From Mauremys mutica (Eukaryota; Chordata; Testudines; Geoemydidae), in the NCBI RefSeq assembly GCF_020497125.1, contig NC_059075.1, positions 60,531,321 to 60,595,320 on the forward strand: a stretch of 64,000 nt of DNA. The letters run 5' to 3'. The notes under the pieces are model-generated. The model was not told the DNA's origin. It saw only the letters and a list, made by a program, of their open reading frames with translations, and did no database searches. Shown one piece after another: positions 1 through 11,400 of this stretch. The position numbers and the translations under genes are program-made. How positions within the stretch are numbered: the stretch's first letter is position 1; each line of letters starts with the position of its first letter.

Positions 1-469
1 GGGACTGTGAGGAAAAACAAGCAGGGGAAGGGAAAAGAATGGCTCAAGATGAGTCTCTTCTCTGAACACACACTTGAGGGCTGTTAAGAGAAAATGGCAT
101 TACAGGAAAAGGCTTGTGCACACCATAAATCAAAATGACCACAGCAGTTTAAAAATTGACTCTGCTTCAAGAGAGGGGAGGGAATTGTTTGGAGGACCAA
201 AGGTCAGACACAGGCACCCTGACACAGGCATCTGAAGAATTAGGCCTGCCTAGCTTACCATCAGAGGATAGTAAGTCTTTAGATAACACAGACATGCTCA
301 CAGACTATTGTTTTTAAATCATTTTTCCTCTCTAAGTATTTTTCCAACTGTTAAAAACAAACAATGCTTTGCTTTACGAAGGCTATTTGGTCACTATATA
401 CACCACTGATCAGACTCCCAAAGGGAAGAACTTCAGATCTCCAAATTCATTCAAGCCTACTGGGTAAGC

Positions 470-1205
470 CCAGGGCTCTGTCTAAGGGCATGATGTAGAG
501 CGCTGTGAGTTAAACCAGCCCTCAGAGAGTGCAGTAGGGAAAGCACTGCAGTGTGTCCACACTGTCAGATTCAAGCGCACTGGCGTGGCCACATTAGCAG
601 GTCTTGCAATGTCACAGAGACCAGTGCATTGTGGTAGCTATCCCAGCATGCAAGTGGCTGCAACGTGCTTTTCAAATGGGGGTGGGGTGGAGTGTATGTG
701 GGGGGAAGAGAGAGGAGTTTGGGGGGCTGAGCATGTCAGCATGCTGTCTTGTAAGTTCAGAGAGCAGCAGACTCCCCCCCCCCACGACTCTCTCTCTCTT
801 TCACACACTCGCAGCAAGCAACATTCCACCATAATGGTTGCTTTGTCCCAGAGCAGATAAGCATGCCTGCTGTCAGAAACAGAGCTTTGAAAGGGCATAT
901 CCGCATTCCTACAGCTGATTCCAAAACAATTACAAGAGTGGCTACTTGACTTAAGGGGATTATGGGACATTTCCGGAGGCCGCTCAGAGTGCAGTAATGC
1001 AGCACCTTGTTCACATTGACGCTGGGGCGTTTCAGCCGAGGCGCAGCATCTGTTATGCTTCTCGTGGAGGTGGATTACCAGGAGCACTCCGGCTGCAGAG
1101 TTGAGGCGCTCTAAGTGCCTTGCCAGTGTGGACAGATCATGAGTTAGGGCCCCTGGGGCTGCTTTAATGTGCTCTAACTTCCAAGTGTAGCCAAGCTCTA
1201 AGCAT
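470..1205. mobile_element. Non-autonomous DNA transposon fragment, 'AAGTTAGAGC' family
   Basis: The stretch from the GTGAGTTAAACCAGCCCTC block near 507 to the end AACTTCCAAGTGTAGCCAAG near 1190 resembles a high-copy turtle element that I recognise from memory. It includes a (C)n and (CT)n run near 773-805. Open frames here are chance. Confidence 0.45.
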
Positions 1206-1579
1206 GGGAGAATAATTATGGATTTACCCTCAGAGAGGTAAAGGCAAGAGGCCAGACACTTGAGGGGGTTTAATCAGAGAGGGGAAAGAGGTGCAGCTGG
1301 TCCTGTATCCATGACAAACATCAACAACATTTCTTGTCTCCTCCTTGTCCTTGCTATTGTGTGTGTGTGGCTTCTCCCTTGTGTACACATATCGTAGTCT
1401 GATGATAACACAACTTGCTGGAACCAGATCCCTCAGTCTGTACTCCTTGATGGAGAGAGGAAGAGAGATTCCCTTACCCTTCCTCACCTTTCTTTATAAG
1501 TTATGGGTCTCTTTTCTCTTTGGGGATGTCTATGTGAAATTAGCCAAACAGTAATTTATTAAAACTAGATAATATAATT

Positions 1580-1752
1580 AGAGCCCTGCAAACAGTGGAT
1601 ATCCACAGACCATGTTTGTGGATCATGAATAGATGCACATCCAAATTTTATATAGAGAGCCCTGCAAGTCTGTGTGCAGATGCAGATATCCATGGACCAT
1701 GTTTACAGATCGGATGCGGATACAAATTTTGTATCCACACAAGGCTCTAAAT
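1580..1752. mobile_element. Short element with AGAGCCCTGCA ends and internal duplication
   Basis: Begins TAGAGCCCTGCAAACAGTGG and ends ACACAAGGCTCTA, so the ends are inverted. Two similar halves (gatatccacagaccatgttt and gatatccatggaccatgttt) lie about 75 bp apart. Confidence 0.55.
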
Positions 1753-2589
1753 ATACCAGAATTAAGAGAAACTGATTAATGTATCTAGATGTACATATCT
1801 CATCAGCTAAACTAGATATGGCATTTTGAGCTCAGTTACAGAGGAAAAGAAAGATCTTGCATGTCTAAAAAGCAAGTCCTTGCTCTGATATCCCCTTTTC
1901 AGAACCAGCTCCTGCTGCTGTGCCCAGTTAAAAAAAAATGGCCCATTAAAAGCACAAAGATTGTTTGATGATTAATAGCTGCATTTCAAATGTTTAACAT
2001 TAATCTCACAGTGTATGTCTGAGAGCCATTTTCTAGACTGCCTTTTGAAATAGACATTTTGCTTGTTTTCCATTCTAGGGACAGTCTACAATGAGAACCT
2101 ACATCGATATAGTTACATCTCTCAGGGGTGTGAAATGTGTAGACGGTGCTAGGTTGATGGAAGGATTCTGTTGACCTAGCTATCACTGTTTGGAGAGGTG
2201 GATTACCTAGATGGGAGAACCCCTTGTGTTACATAGGTAGTGTCTACACTGAAGCACCACAGTGGTGTTGCTGCACTGCTGTAGCATTCCAAGTTTAGAG
2301 AAGCCCCTATTGTTGAAGTGAGAGTTTAAGAGCAGACATGCCCTCAAAAACTTGCATACACACAATTCTGCCAGTACTCAGTCCTGAGCATCTTTCAATG
2401 AGACACTGAAAATTATGTTAAACTGTCCTCCTAACATCCACATGACATGGAAAAACATGCCCCACATCTAGACTGGAAAAAAAACCAAAACACCTCATTT
2501 TTCACTTGTGACCTAAGCCAGAATTTGAACCTGTTTCTCTGGAGCCCCTAAACTGGGATTTGAACTCATGCTTCCAGAAATGAAAAGCA

Positions 2590-2760
2590 AGATGAGACAG
2601 GTCTAGTGGAATGAGCATGAGACTAGGCACCAGGAGTGGAGTTCTATTCCTATCTCTGCCAGTGACTTGCTTTGTGGCTTTAGGCAAGTCACTTATCCTC
2701 TCCGTGGCTCAGTTTACCCATGTGTACACGTGAGGCTAATAATACCTGATGCACATGTGA
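2590..2760 (-). repeat. MIR SINE, old copy
   Basis: The minus-strand pattern of MIR is readable: 'tgacttgctttgtggcttta' then 'ggcaagtcacttatcctctc', followed by 'ctcagtttaccca'. Confidence 0.7.
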
Positions 2761-3218
2761 CATCAAAATTTGTATGGATGGAAATCATTGCTCCATCATA
2801 AAAACAACTCTATGACTTCATTAAATGGAGCAGGATCAAAGAAGGTAGGCTGTAAAGAACTAATGTTCCAGACTAAAGGCATCTTTAGCAATTAGGAATA
2901 TTTAGAAGGAAATGTAATTACTTTTAATATACAGCAAGTTTTCATTAAGTAGGATGTTTTTGAACTAACTATCCCTTTAATGCGGTAGGGGCTAGTTATT
3001 CCCAAGTTAATATGCTTGCAGATTGCTTGTTACTGAAGTTTCTATCCATCTCTGGTCTTCTGGCCCAAGAAAATTACCTGTGTCAGCTCTGTTTAAACTG
3101 TTGTGGCTGGAAACGTGCCTTGTTATATGGGTCAGCATTCAGGGAGCACGACACTATCATCTGCAACTGTTCTAAAGCAGATGGAATGTCTCAACCTGTG
3201 CAGCAGAGACAGATGTTA

Positions 3219-4845
3219 TGGCTACACTACAGCTTCAGTTGACATACATTATGTCGCTCAGGGGCAGTGGTGTGCTGGAGCCGGTTCGCACCGGTTCGCG
3301 GGAACCGGTTGTTAAATTTAGAAGCCCTTTTAGAACCGGTTGTCCCGCGTGGGACAACTGGTTCTAAAAGGGCATTTAAATTTAACAAGCGCTCCCTGCT
3401 GCGGCCCCAGCTCACTTCAGCTCTGCCTCCACCTCCTTCCATGAATGCTCCGCCCTGCTTCTCCTCCCATCCTGCTTACCGCAAATCAGCTGTTCGCACG
3501 GGAAGCCTGGGAGGGCTGAGAAGCAAGCAGGCTTCCTGCTCAGGCCCAGGAAGATGGAGCTGAGGTAGGGTAGAGGGAACGAGGAGGGTCGTGCACCCTG
3601 GCCGGTCTCTGGCCGCGTCCCTGCCTGGCCCTGGCTGCCCGGCCCTGGCCGTGCCCGGCCCCGCGTCCCTGACCGCCCAGCTCCGGTCGCGGCCCTCCCC
3701 GGCCACCCATCTCCAGCCATGTCCCTTCCCATCTCCGGCCACGGCCCTGCCCGGCCCCGCATCCCCGTCCACCCGGCTCCAGCCGTGTCCCCGCATCCTC
3801 GGCCGCCCGGCTCTTGCTGTGGTGCAACGCGGCCCGGCTCCGGTAGTGCGGGTCCGGGCACGGCGGCGGCCGCAACCCCACCTACCCGGATGCCCGGCTC
3901 CGGCCCGGCCTGGCCCCGTGGCTTCAGCCGCCCGGCTCCTGCTGTGGTGCGACGCGGCCGGGCTCCGGCAGTGTGGGTCCGGGCGTGGCGGCAGCCCCCT
4001 ATCCCCGGCTGCCCGGCTCCGGCCACAGCCCTCCGGCTCCGGCCGGCCAGCTGCCCGGCCCCGCGTCCCCAGGCTCCTGGCCCCGCGTCCCCAGGCTCCC
4101 GGCCCCGCGTCCCCGGGCTCCCGGCTCTGGCCGCGGCCCTCCGTCTCCGTTCCCCCCGTCCCTGGGCTCCAGCCGCGCGACTCCTGTCCCTGCCCCATGT
4201 CCCTGGGCTTCTGGCTCCGGCCACGGCCGGACTGTAGCGCCGCCAGCCACGTCCAGGCAGCTCGGTAAGGGGGCAGGGAGGGGGTGTTGGAGAGAGGGCA
4301 GGGGAGTTCGGGGGTTGGAGGGGGGTGGATAGGGGTTGAGGCGGTCAGAGCGCAGGGAACAGGGGGATTGAATAGGGGCAAGGGTCCCGGTGGGGCAGTC
4401 AGAAAGGGTCAGGGGTTGGATGGGGCGGTGGGAAGGCAGTCAGGGGCAAGGATTCCAGGGGCAGTCAGGGGACAGAGAGAAGGGGTGGTTGGATGGGGCA
4501 GGGGTCCCGAGGGGCCATCAGGAATGAGAGGAGGGGTTGGATGGGGCGGCGGGGGGCAGTCAGGGTACAGAGAAGGGGGGTGGATGGGGCAGGGGTCCCT
4601 GGGGTGGGGGGGGCGTCAAGGAACACGGGGGGTTGGATGGGGCAGGAGTCCTGGGGGGTGGGCCATGACCCCCTCGTGGGGTGAGGAGGGAACCAGTTGT
4701 TACGATTTTGGCAGCTCATCACTGCTCAGGGGTGTAAATTAGCCACCCCCAGGAGCAACATAACTTATACTGATTTAAGCGGTGGTGTAGACAGCACTAT
4801 CTCAGCAGGAGAGTTTCTCCTGCTGACATAGCTACTGCTATCATA
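3219..4845. mobile_element. Older DNA element split by the hAT insertion at 3265
   Basis: Flanks 3219-3264 (ctacactacagcttcagttg onward) and 4733-4845 (gtgtaaattagccaccccc to gctatc) read as one element once the hAT is removed. The right part carries a hairpin, agcaggagagtttctcctgc. Confidence 0.55.
3265..4724 (+). mobile_element. Non-autonomous hAT transposon with GC-rich tandem core
   Basis: Starts CAGTGGTGTGCTGGAGCCGG and ends in the complement of CAGTGATGAGCTGCC. It is flanked by a perfect 8-bp duplication, CTCAGGGG (3257-3264, 4725-4732), diagnostic of hAT. Inside are a near-perfect inverted repeat (3308-3390), a GC-rich array of CCGGCTCCGGCC-like units (about 3600-4250) and a second array of GGTTGGATGGGGCAGGGGTC-like units (about 4340-4670). 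Frames of 225-301 codons here reflect base composition. No transposase is seen. Confidence 0.88.
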
Positions 4846-4847
4846 GG

Positions 4848-5275
4848 TGCCGACTCTGTGGGTACTCCAGGACTGGAGCACCGATGGGGAAAAAAAAATG
4901 GTGGGTACTGAGCACCCACCAGCAGTCAGACCCTGCTACCCGCAGGCCTCCTGCCCACTGGCCGCCCCGCTGATCAACTCCTCCCCCTCCCTCCCAGCAC
5001 CTCCCACCCACCACGATCAGATGTTCCACTGCGTGCAGGAGGTGTGGGGGTGGGGAGGGGGAGGAGGCAGCGGAGGAGCAAGGGCCAGGCACGCTCCGGG
5101 GTGGATGTGGGAAGAGGCGGGGCGGGGGGCTTGGGGGAATGGGTTGAAGTGCTGGGAAGGGGAAATCAGGACAGGGACAGCATGCGGAGCCCCATGGCCC
5201 CAGTGGGAAGCTGGACCCACTGCTGGATGCTTCCAGGGCGCAGCACGGTGTCGGAGCAGGTAGGCACTAGCCTGC
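4848..5275. mobile_element. Probable non-autonomous DNA element
   Basis: Begins AGGTGCCGACTCTGTGGGTA with nearby inverted words (ggtgggtactgagcacccacc) and ends near gtaggcactagcctgcc. A turtle high-copy family by memory; no clear target duplication. Confidence 0.45.
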
Positions 5276-5619
5276 CATAATTGGACAGTACTGCCAACGG
5301 GACCTTTAGCTTCATGGACCAACATGACCCAGTGCCTTACATGCCACGACCCAGTACTGGGTTGCAACCCAAACTTTGAAAAATGCTGGCTTAAACCAGC
5401 CTTGAGACTGAAAAATGTGTAGAAAATTGCATTATCCCAGAATAACTAAAGGAAACTACAGTGATTCATTTCATATCTTAGATCATTAATATGACTGAAT
5501 AAAGAGATCTTGAACAAAGAATTTTGCAAATGTTTTTGTAAATACACGTAACCTTTTCATTATCTATAAATTGGGCAGATTGTATCATCAGACTGGGCCC
5601 TCTTACTGAGGAACAGAGT

Positions 5620-6581
5620 CAGGGCTGGCCTTTGGGGTGGGCCATCTGGGCCCCTACCCAGGGCAAACCACCAAAGAGGGCATTGTGCGCAGGGTTTGGA
5701 TTCCCACCTGACCTGCTGAGGGCCAGCTGGGTGGAGGGAGGTGCAGGCAGGCAAGCAGCAGCGCTGGAGAGGAGGCAGGGGGAGAGACCCAAGCTGCAGG
5801 GGGCAGTTGGACAACCAGCTGTGGGAGCCAGGTGACCAGGTGACTCCTCCAGAGCAGGGGTTCCCCTCCTCCCCCCTACTCCACATGTGCAGATGCTGCT
5901 GTTACCATCCCCACCCTCCTCCGGAGCTGCCCCTGGCCACTCCAGACTGGGAGCGTCCTCCTGTCTGCTGGGAGGCAAGGACTGATGTTGGGGTGTCCTC
6001 CTCACCTGTGCACCTGATTTCCACTGAGCTGGTGTGATAGGACAGGGGGAATCTGTGTGTGTACGGCTGTCTCTCTGGGTCCAGAGCTGCTGGTGGCTAC
6101 TTGTGTTTGAACACAAGCCTTCAGGCTCCTGACCCCGAGTGCTTTCTTAAAGAGCCAGTGCACTCATACACTCAGGCACACACAAATTCCCCTTCTCACA
6201 CACACACACACACACCCCACCGGGGCTGTGCTGAGACATCAACAGCTGCTGCTCTCATGCCCTCTCCTTAGGCAGCCCAAGGGGTGCATGGGGCAGAGGA
6301 GCAGTAGTCCATTGGGGGAGCAAGCAGCAATGCCAGCTGCTTTGTGCACCCAGATGGGTCAGTTTCCCTACATGGGTGCAGGAGGGGGATGCAGGGGTTA
6401 GGGGCGCAGGAGGGAGGTGCAGGGGGTAGGAGTGAAGGGGGCACAGTGAAGAGGTTAGGGGCAAAGGTGGTGCAGTGCAGGCATTGGGGGGGGAAGGGAG
6501 GGGGGGGAGGGAGCCCATGGGGGCCAAGGGCACCAAAATACAAGTTCACCCAGGGTGCTATTTTCCCTAAAGCTGGCACTG
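5620..6581 (+). mobile_element. Non-autonomous hAT transposon
   Basis: Ends CAGGGCTGGCCTTTGGGG and complement CAGTGCCAGCTTTAGGG. Flanking 8-mers aacagagt (5612-5619) and tacagagt (6582-6589) match 7 of 8. Contains a (CA)n run near 6193-6214 and a G-rich array near 6370-6520. Confidence 0.8.
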
Positions 6582-6589
6582 TACAGAGT

Positions 6590-8254
6590 AGCACACAAAG
6601 AATATAACTCCTATCTGAAAGTATGGGGAATCAGAAAATGTTCAAAGTTGTAAGATAAGGGCTGTATTTTTTAAAGTTAGATTGATAGATGATAGAAATA
6701 CTAATTTAACAATATTAGAATTTCTTACAACAGCTTTGAAAATCCCCTGCTTTCCATGCAAACTAACAGAGCTACATTTCCCATGTTCTGCTTTCCATCC
6801 TCAGACTCTAGATGGTAGCTACTTGTTTGTTAAGCAAGCTATTAAAATATTTGATACTTTTTAAACAGAAACGTTTTGTGATTTACTCTTGCAATCAGCT
6901 GCTGTAATTAGAATAGCCAATAATATTTTACAGTACAATTTGCCTTTAAGCAGCAAAAGCCAGATTCATGGGGCATTTACTGTAAGGTGTTGCTCTACAT
7001 CCAATTAATAATACTGCAGGCAAGGAATTTAAGTGGGTGCTATAGAGAGAAGAAAGCATTATTTAGAGAAAGCTGCTGCAGCTGGAATAGAAAAATGAAC
7101 CTATTCATATGCTCCTTGCCTGTTGTATTGTGAGCAACAAAGCTGTGATCTATAATAGAGCCAAATAACCTTTATCCATCTTCTACATGAATTACATGGA
7201 AAGACCCAAAGCAAACAGCCCCCAGTGGGCCCTGTTTCTATCCTGGGCAAGCAGTTCTATGTTTGACAATGACTAAGTGCACTTGGAGGTAGTGTCAAAT
7301 GGTAATACCAATGAGTTGCTTTCTGGTGATGAATGGTACCCCTGAGATATAGCATACTGAGGTTTACAGCTGACTCTCACGCTACCAATGTGTGGAAAAC
7401 TTGGACTCCCTTACAGATTCAGGATCTGAACAGGAAACTAAATATGAAAATCCAGCATGTAATTCTCTTTACAAAATAATAATAAAAAAAGAGAGAATTA
7501 CATGAGCCAAGATGACTAGTTAGAACGTGGCAGCCTGCCATATAATAAGAATCCTTGCCTAGATTTTTATTAATGTTTGTTAAAGATCTGGGTTTGGAAG
7601 CTGGACATGGATTTCAAATTTCTATTACATTCTGCAGCTGTGAGCTAATATTGGAGAGAGGTCACCAGGAGACAATGCAATCATAGACATGAGGCGTTAT
7701 CAAAGTCAACGGAAATGTGTGTGTTGAAGCTCCTGCAGAAATCAAAGAAGGTTAGTACAAGGTCTAGGGCACCTTTCAAACAGAGTGATCTCCTAAAATA
7801 CTTTAGGGATTGTTGATATCGGGATCACTCACCCAGCACAGAAATGCAGTCACTTCTGAGGGAGAATGCAGTAGCCATGCTTAACCAGTGACACTACACA
7901 AAAACTTGAGATAGTGCACCAGAAAACAACTACCTTAGTTGGAATTGCAGTGGGAATGTTGGAAGGACAAAATATTGTCTATCTAATCTTAGGTGAGCCA
8001 GGAGGAACCCAAAAACCAAAGGACAAAAAAGGATGTAGTAAGCAGTCTTTTCAAGCTTTTTTTTTTTTTTGGCAGATTGTGATTGGCTCCCAGTTGCACA
8101 CTTTCCAGTGGAAAATTCAACCCCTCCCCATAAAAATCAGAAACCCCCTCCCCCCAGAAAATCCCCCAAACAAGCAACACACTACTTAAATAAATGAATA
8201 GGCAGTTACATACACAAAGAAGACAATATACACTTGCTGGGAGCAGCCTTGGCA
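6590..8254. other. Intergenic DNA with no recognised gene
   Basis: Ordinary AT-rich sequence; no exon-like conserved frame or clear repeat end was found. A poly-T run lies near 8057-8070. Confidence 0.5.
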
Positions 8255-8425
8255 GGTAGGGAAGTGCTACTATCCCCATTTTACAGATGGGGAACTGGGG
8301 CACAGAGAGGTTAGGTGACTTGCCCAAGGTCACGCAGCAATAAGGCTGTGGCAGAACAGCAAATGGAACCCTGTTCTCCAGAGTCCCAGGCTAGTGCCTC
8401 AGTCACTGGGCCATCCTTCCTCTGG
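8255..8425 (+). repeat. MIR SINE
   Basis: Contains 'ccccattttacagatgggga', 'cacagagaggttaggtgac' and 'ttgcccaaggtcacgcagca', the conserved MIR core on the plus strand. Confidence 0.8.
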
Positions 8426-8613
8426 TTTCTCTTCAGACTGTATGTTTCAAAGTACTACTGACCAAATTAGAAAGTGGCCAAGGCTTACATCCCTGTTCTT
8501 GCAAATAGGGTCATGAGGTTGTTCATAACTGCAAGTAATCAAGGCTTCTATTTAAAATTTCATCCAAACACACTACTTCCAGCAGCATCCCTTTCCCTAG
8601 CCTCATGCTGAAG

Positions 8614-8741
8614 TAGGGTGACCAGATGTCCCGATTTCATAGGGACAGTCCCCATTTTTGGGTCTTTTTCTTATATAGGCTCCTATTACCCCCCAAACCC
8701 CCCATCCCGATTTTTCACATTTGCTGTCTGGTTACCCTATG
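8614..8741. mobile_element. Mariner-type MITE, GGGTGACCAGA ends
   Basis: 5' TAGGGTGACCAGATGTCCCG and 3' CTGGTTACCCTA are inverted and abut TA dinucleotides, fitting a Tc1/mariner target. A second copy of the family is at 61456-61583. Confidence 0.7.
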
Positions 8742-8962
8742 CTGAAGTATTGGCTGTGCACATTTCAACCCTGATTCAGGAAAGCACTCAAGCATATGCT
8801 TAAGTCCCAGTGTCTTGTACTTAAGTACTGTTCTGAATCAGGGCCTCAAGTGAGAGACAGGTGTGCTTAAAATAAAGCCATATATTTACATGCCTAGTTA
8901 CCACTGTGCCCTCTTCCATAACCAATTCATCCATTCCCCAGGATACTTTTCTGCTGAGTTCA

Positions 8963-9148
8963 GAATCCTGTGGCACCTTATAGACTAACAGATGTTTTTG
9001 CAGCATGAGCTTTCGTGGGTGAATACCCACTTCTTCGGTATTCACCCACGAAAGCTCATGCTGCAAAAACATCTGTTAGTCTATAAGGTGCCACAGGATT
9101 CTTTGCTGCTTCTACAGAACCAGACTAACACGGCTACCCCTCTGATAC
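8963..9148 (+). mobile_element. Fold-back Penelope-like 3' tail, copy A
   Basis: Two 65-bp arms (8963-9027 and 9037-9101) are perfect inverted copies around a 9-bp spacer. The right arm continues to CTAACACGGCTACCCCTCTG. The element is flanked by a perfect 12-bp duplication, ctgctgagttca (8951-8962, 9149-9160). The arms hold GTGGGTGAATACCCAC-type stems and GAAAGCTCATGCT. Assignment to Penelope-like elements rests on the hammerhead-like core and insertion style; it is an inference. Confidence 0.75.
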
Positions 9149-9559
9149 CTGCTGAGTTCAGTGGTTCTGTCTATTACTGTCCCAAGCATTTAAAGTGTTA
9201 GGCTGGGTGTTGAAGGTTAATGACTTCACCTGCATCATGGGACAGAAGCCTATAATATGCCCAGCCTCTCCCACTAATTCCAATTGTTTCCTGAGTCTCC
9301 CTTCATACCTCCCCACCCCCTGGAATTTTACAATTTTTGGAGTGGGGGAGAAATCTATTGGATCAAATTAAACCCTGGTGTACATCCAGAGTGAATTTGG
9401 ACTATTGATTTAACACACTCAGGACCTATTACTTAGCAAAACAGTTAGCGTTTAAACACCAGAAAGACCAAACTGCTGACTTTGTAGGTGTTTAACTGAC
9501 ATTTGCTTACTTAGTTTCAGCTGGAGATTCCAAAGTTTACAAAACTGAAGTAAATGAAA

Positions 9560-9712
9560 ACCCTCTGAGGTGGGTAAATATTAGCTTTTTTTTTTAAACA
9601 GCTGGGCAAAGAGAGGTGGAGTGACTTACCTAAGCAACATGATGAGGCAGTGGCAGAGTTAGAAATAGAACCCAGATATCCTGGCTCTGATCCTGCATTC
9701 TAATCATCGTCT
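9560..9712 (+). repeat. MIR SINE, diverged
   Basis: 'gcaaagagaggtggagtgac', 'ggcagtggcagagttagaaa' and 'tagaacccagatatcctggc' follow the MIR core order. Confidence 0.65.
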
Positions 9713-9861
9713 CAAATCAATCAATTATTATTAATATTATTGCATCTCCGGGGCTTACTCCTTAACCAGCATTACACACTTCTAAGGTTGCACTGGATGC
9801 AATATCACTCCAGCTTCTTTGCTAAGGAAATCATGATACTCTGATTTACACAGAGGTGAAT

Positions 9862-10003
9862 GGGCTTTCGTGGGTGAATACCCACTTCTTCGGATGCAAG
9901 GCTTCTTCCCTTGCATCCGAAGAAGTGGGTATTCACCCACGAAAGCTCATGCTGCAAAACGTCTGTTAGTCTATAAGGTGCCACAGGATTCTTTGCTGCT
10001 TCT
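9862..10003 (+). mobile_element. Fold-back Penelope-like 3' tail, copy B
   Basis: Inverted 37-bp arms (9864-9900, 9910-9946) around a 9-bp spacer, with the right arm continuing to ggattctttgctgcttct. A perfect 12-bp duplication acagaggtgaat flanks it (9850-9861, 10004-10015). The right arm shows CCGAAGA, a 6-bp stem GTGGGT/ACCCAC, GAAA and a short AGC/GCT stem. Confidence 0.75.
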
Positions 10004-10479
10004 ACAGAGGTGAATATTTTAGCTCCATCTTCTGTTTCCCTTCCTTTTATTTTCCAGAGGACTGTTGCAGTTAAGTTCTGTTAAGTCCATTGGGGCTGTT
10101 AGCAGGAGGCACTTGAACAACTCCTGAGACTGTCTGGTGTTCAGGTCTATACCTGCTTTTGAGTCAAGATTTAATTCCTCCTTTAGAACTAGTGTTACGG
10201 CCCAGTTTGGAGCAAAGAGAGGGAAGGGTCTTGTTACAGTCCTGTTGATAGTGTGCCTAGAGGTTGATGGGAGGATATCCCTAGAGAGGCAGCCTTGGCA
10301 GGTTGACATTTGCACCAAGTTCAGTGATTTGATGGATGACTGTTGTTTTTTTCTGGTTCCCTTTGGTGGATGCAAATAGAAAGGGGAAAATACAATAAAT
10401 CAAGCCTCCCCAAGCAGGGCCCCCGCCTTCTCTAGCTACACCAGCTCCCTAACTAGCTCTGTATCCAATGCAAGACAGC

Positions 10480-11400
10480 CCCCGAGTTTCAAAACTTTCC
10501 ATGGACTGACTCCCCGTGACCTCTCTGGCCTGCCTGGGCTGCCGTCCACCCTGCCCTCTGCTTTTAGGTCTTCTCCGCAGACGCGACCAGGCTCCCCCAT
10601 GCCCTTTGGAGACTCCGTCGTGTAGTGCCCCAGCTTGGCAGCAACACACTACGCAGCCCCCCCGCCAACGCCCCTGCGAGGCTCGCTCAGGTACCGCCTG
10701 CTGCCTTTGCAGCCAGGCACTGAGCGCAGCAAGCCCTGGGAGAGTCCCCGGCAGCGCGCGGGGAAAGGTAATGGCCCTCGCGGCTCCCACCGCTAAGGTG
10801 CGCCCAGTCCCCTCGGGCCATAGGCTGCCCCAGGCGGGGGTGTGGCCGCGGCTGGCCAGGATGTCACGTGTGGGAGGCTAAGCCGGGGCTGGAGGCAGAG
10901 CCAGACTCAGAGCAGGAGCGGTGGGCAGCAGACTCCGCCTTGGTGCCGGGATCATGCCCTACGTTCTCATCAGCACGCAGATCCGCATGGTGAGTGTGCG
11001 CGGCGGGTGCATGTCGCAGGACGCTCCGCCTGCCTGCACCCCTCTCCCACCGGGGCCGTTGTTCCGCCTTCCTAGCGGGCATGCGAGTGCCTGGCTTAAC
11101 GGGATCCGGACCGAGCCCTTCCTTCCCCCTCCGGAGAAGCCCAGCCTGTAGCAGTTCTCGCGTCCCCAGGAAGGGAGGGAGCTGGAGATTATTGAGAAAT
11201 ACAGGCGTAGAGGGGCAGGGCTGGGAACGACTTCCGTGGTTTGAATCATGGCAGCAGGGCGAGTTCTGGCTTCACTCGGGGTTTGTGGCAGCACCAAGCG
11301 GGCTGCGCGGGGCGCCAGATGCACTCCGGAGGGGATCGCGGCTCTCGCTCTCTCCTGATCCGACGCTTGTCCCTGGTGGCAGCTGCTTCTCATTAACGTG
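10480..11400 (+). promoter_or_regulatory. GCHFR: GC-rich promoter / 5' region of GCHFR
   Basis: A CpG-rich stretch unlike the AT-balanced flanks surrounds the first coding exon, as expected of a CpG-island promoter. A CACGTG E-box lies near 10864, about 90 bases before the ATG. No TATA box is obvious. Open frames on both strands here look like GC-driven chance frames. Transcription start not determined. Confidence 0.6.
10954..10989 (+). CDS. GCHFR: GCHFR coding exon 1
   Basis: Twelve codons, MPYVLISTQIRM, ending at a consensus donor (ATG|gtgagt), phase 0. Confidence 0.96.

Noticed and set aside
3412..4381. Open frames of 225-301 codons on both strands
   Set aside because: They lie in the GC-rich arrays of a hAT element; low-complexity Pro/Arg/Gly/Ala content, no domain, frames open on several registers at once.
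8963..10003. Repeats with dyad symmetry as a possible CRISPR array or attachment sites
   Set aside because: Unequal spacing, vertebrate context and target duplications identify them as retroelement tails.
1..10480. RMDN3, expected upstream of GCHFR on minus by human synteny
   Set aside because: No frame resembling its N-terminus or TPR region was found; it probably lies beyond the left edge.
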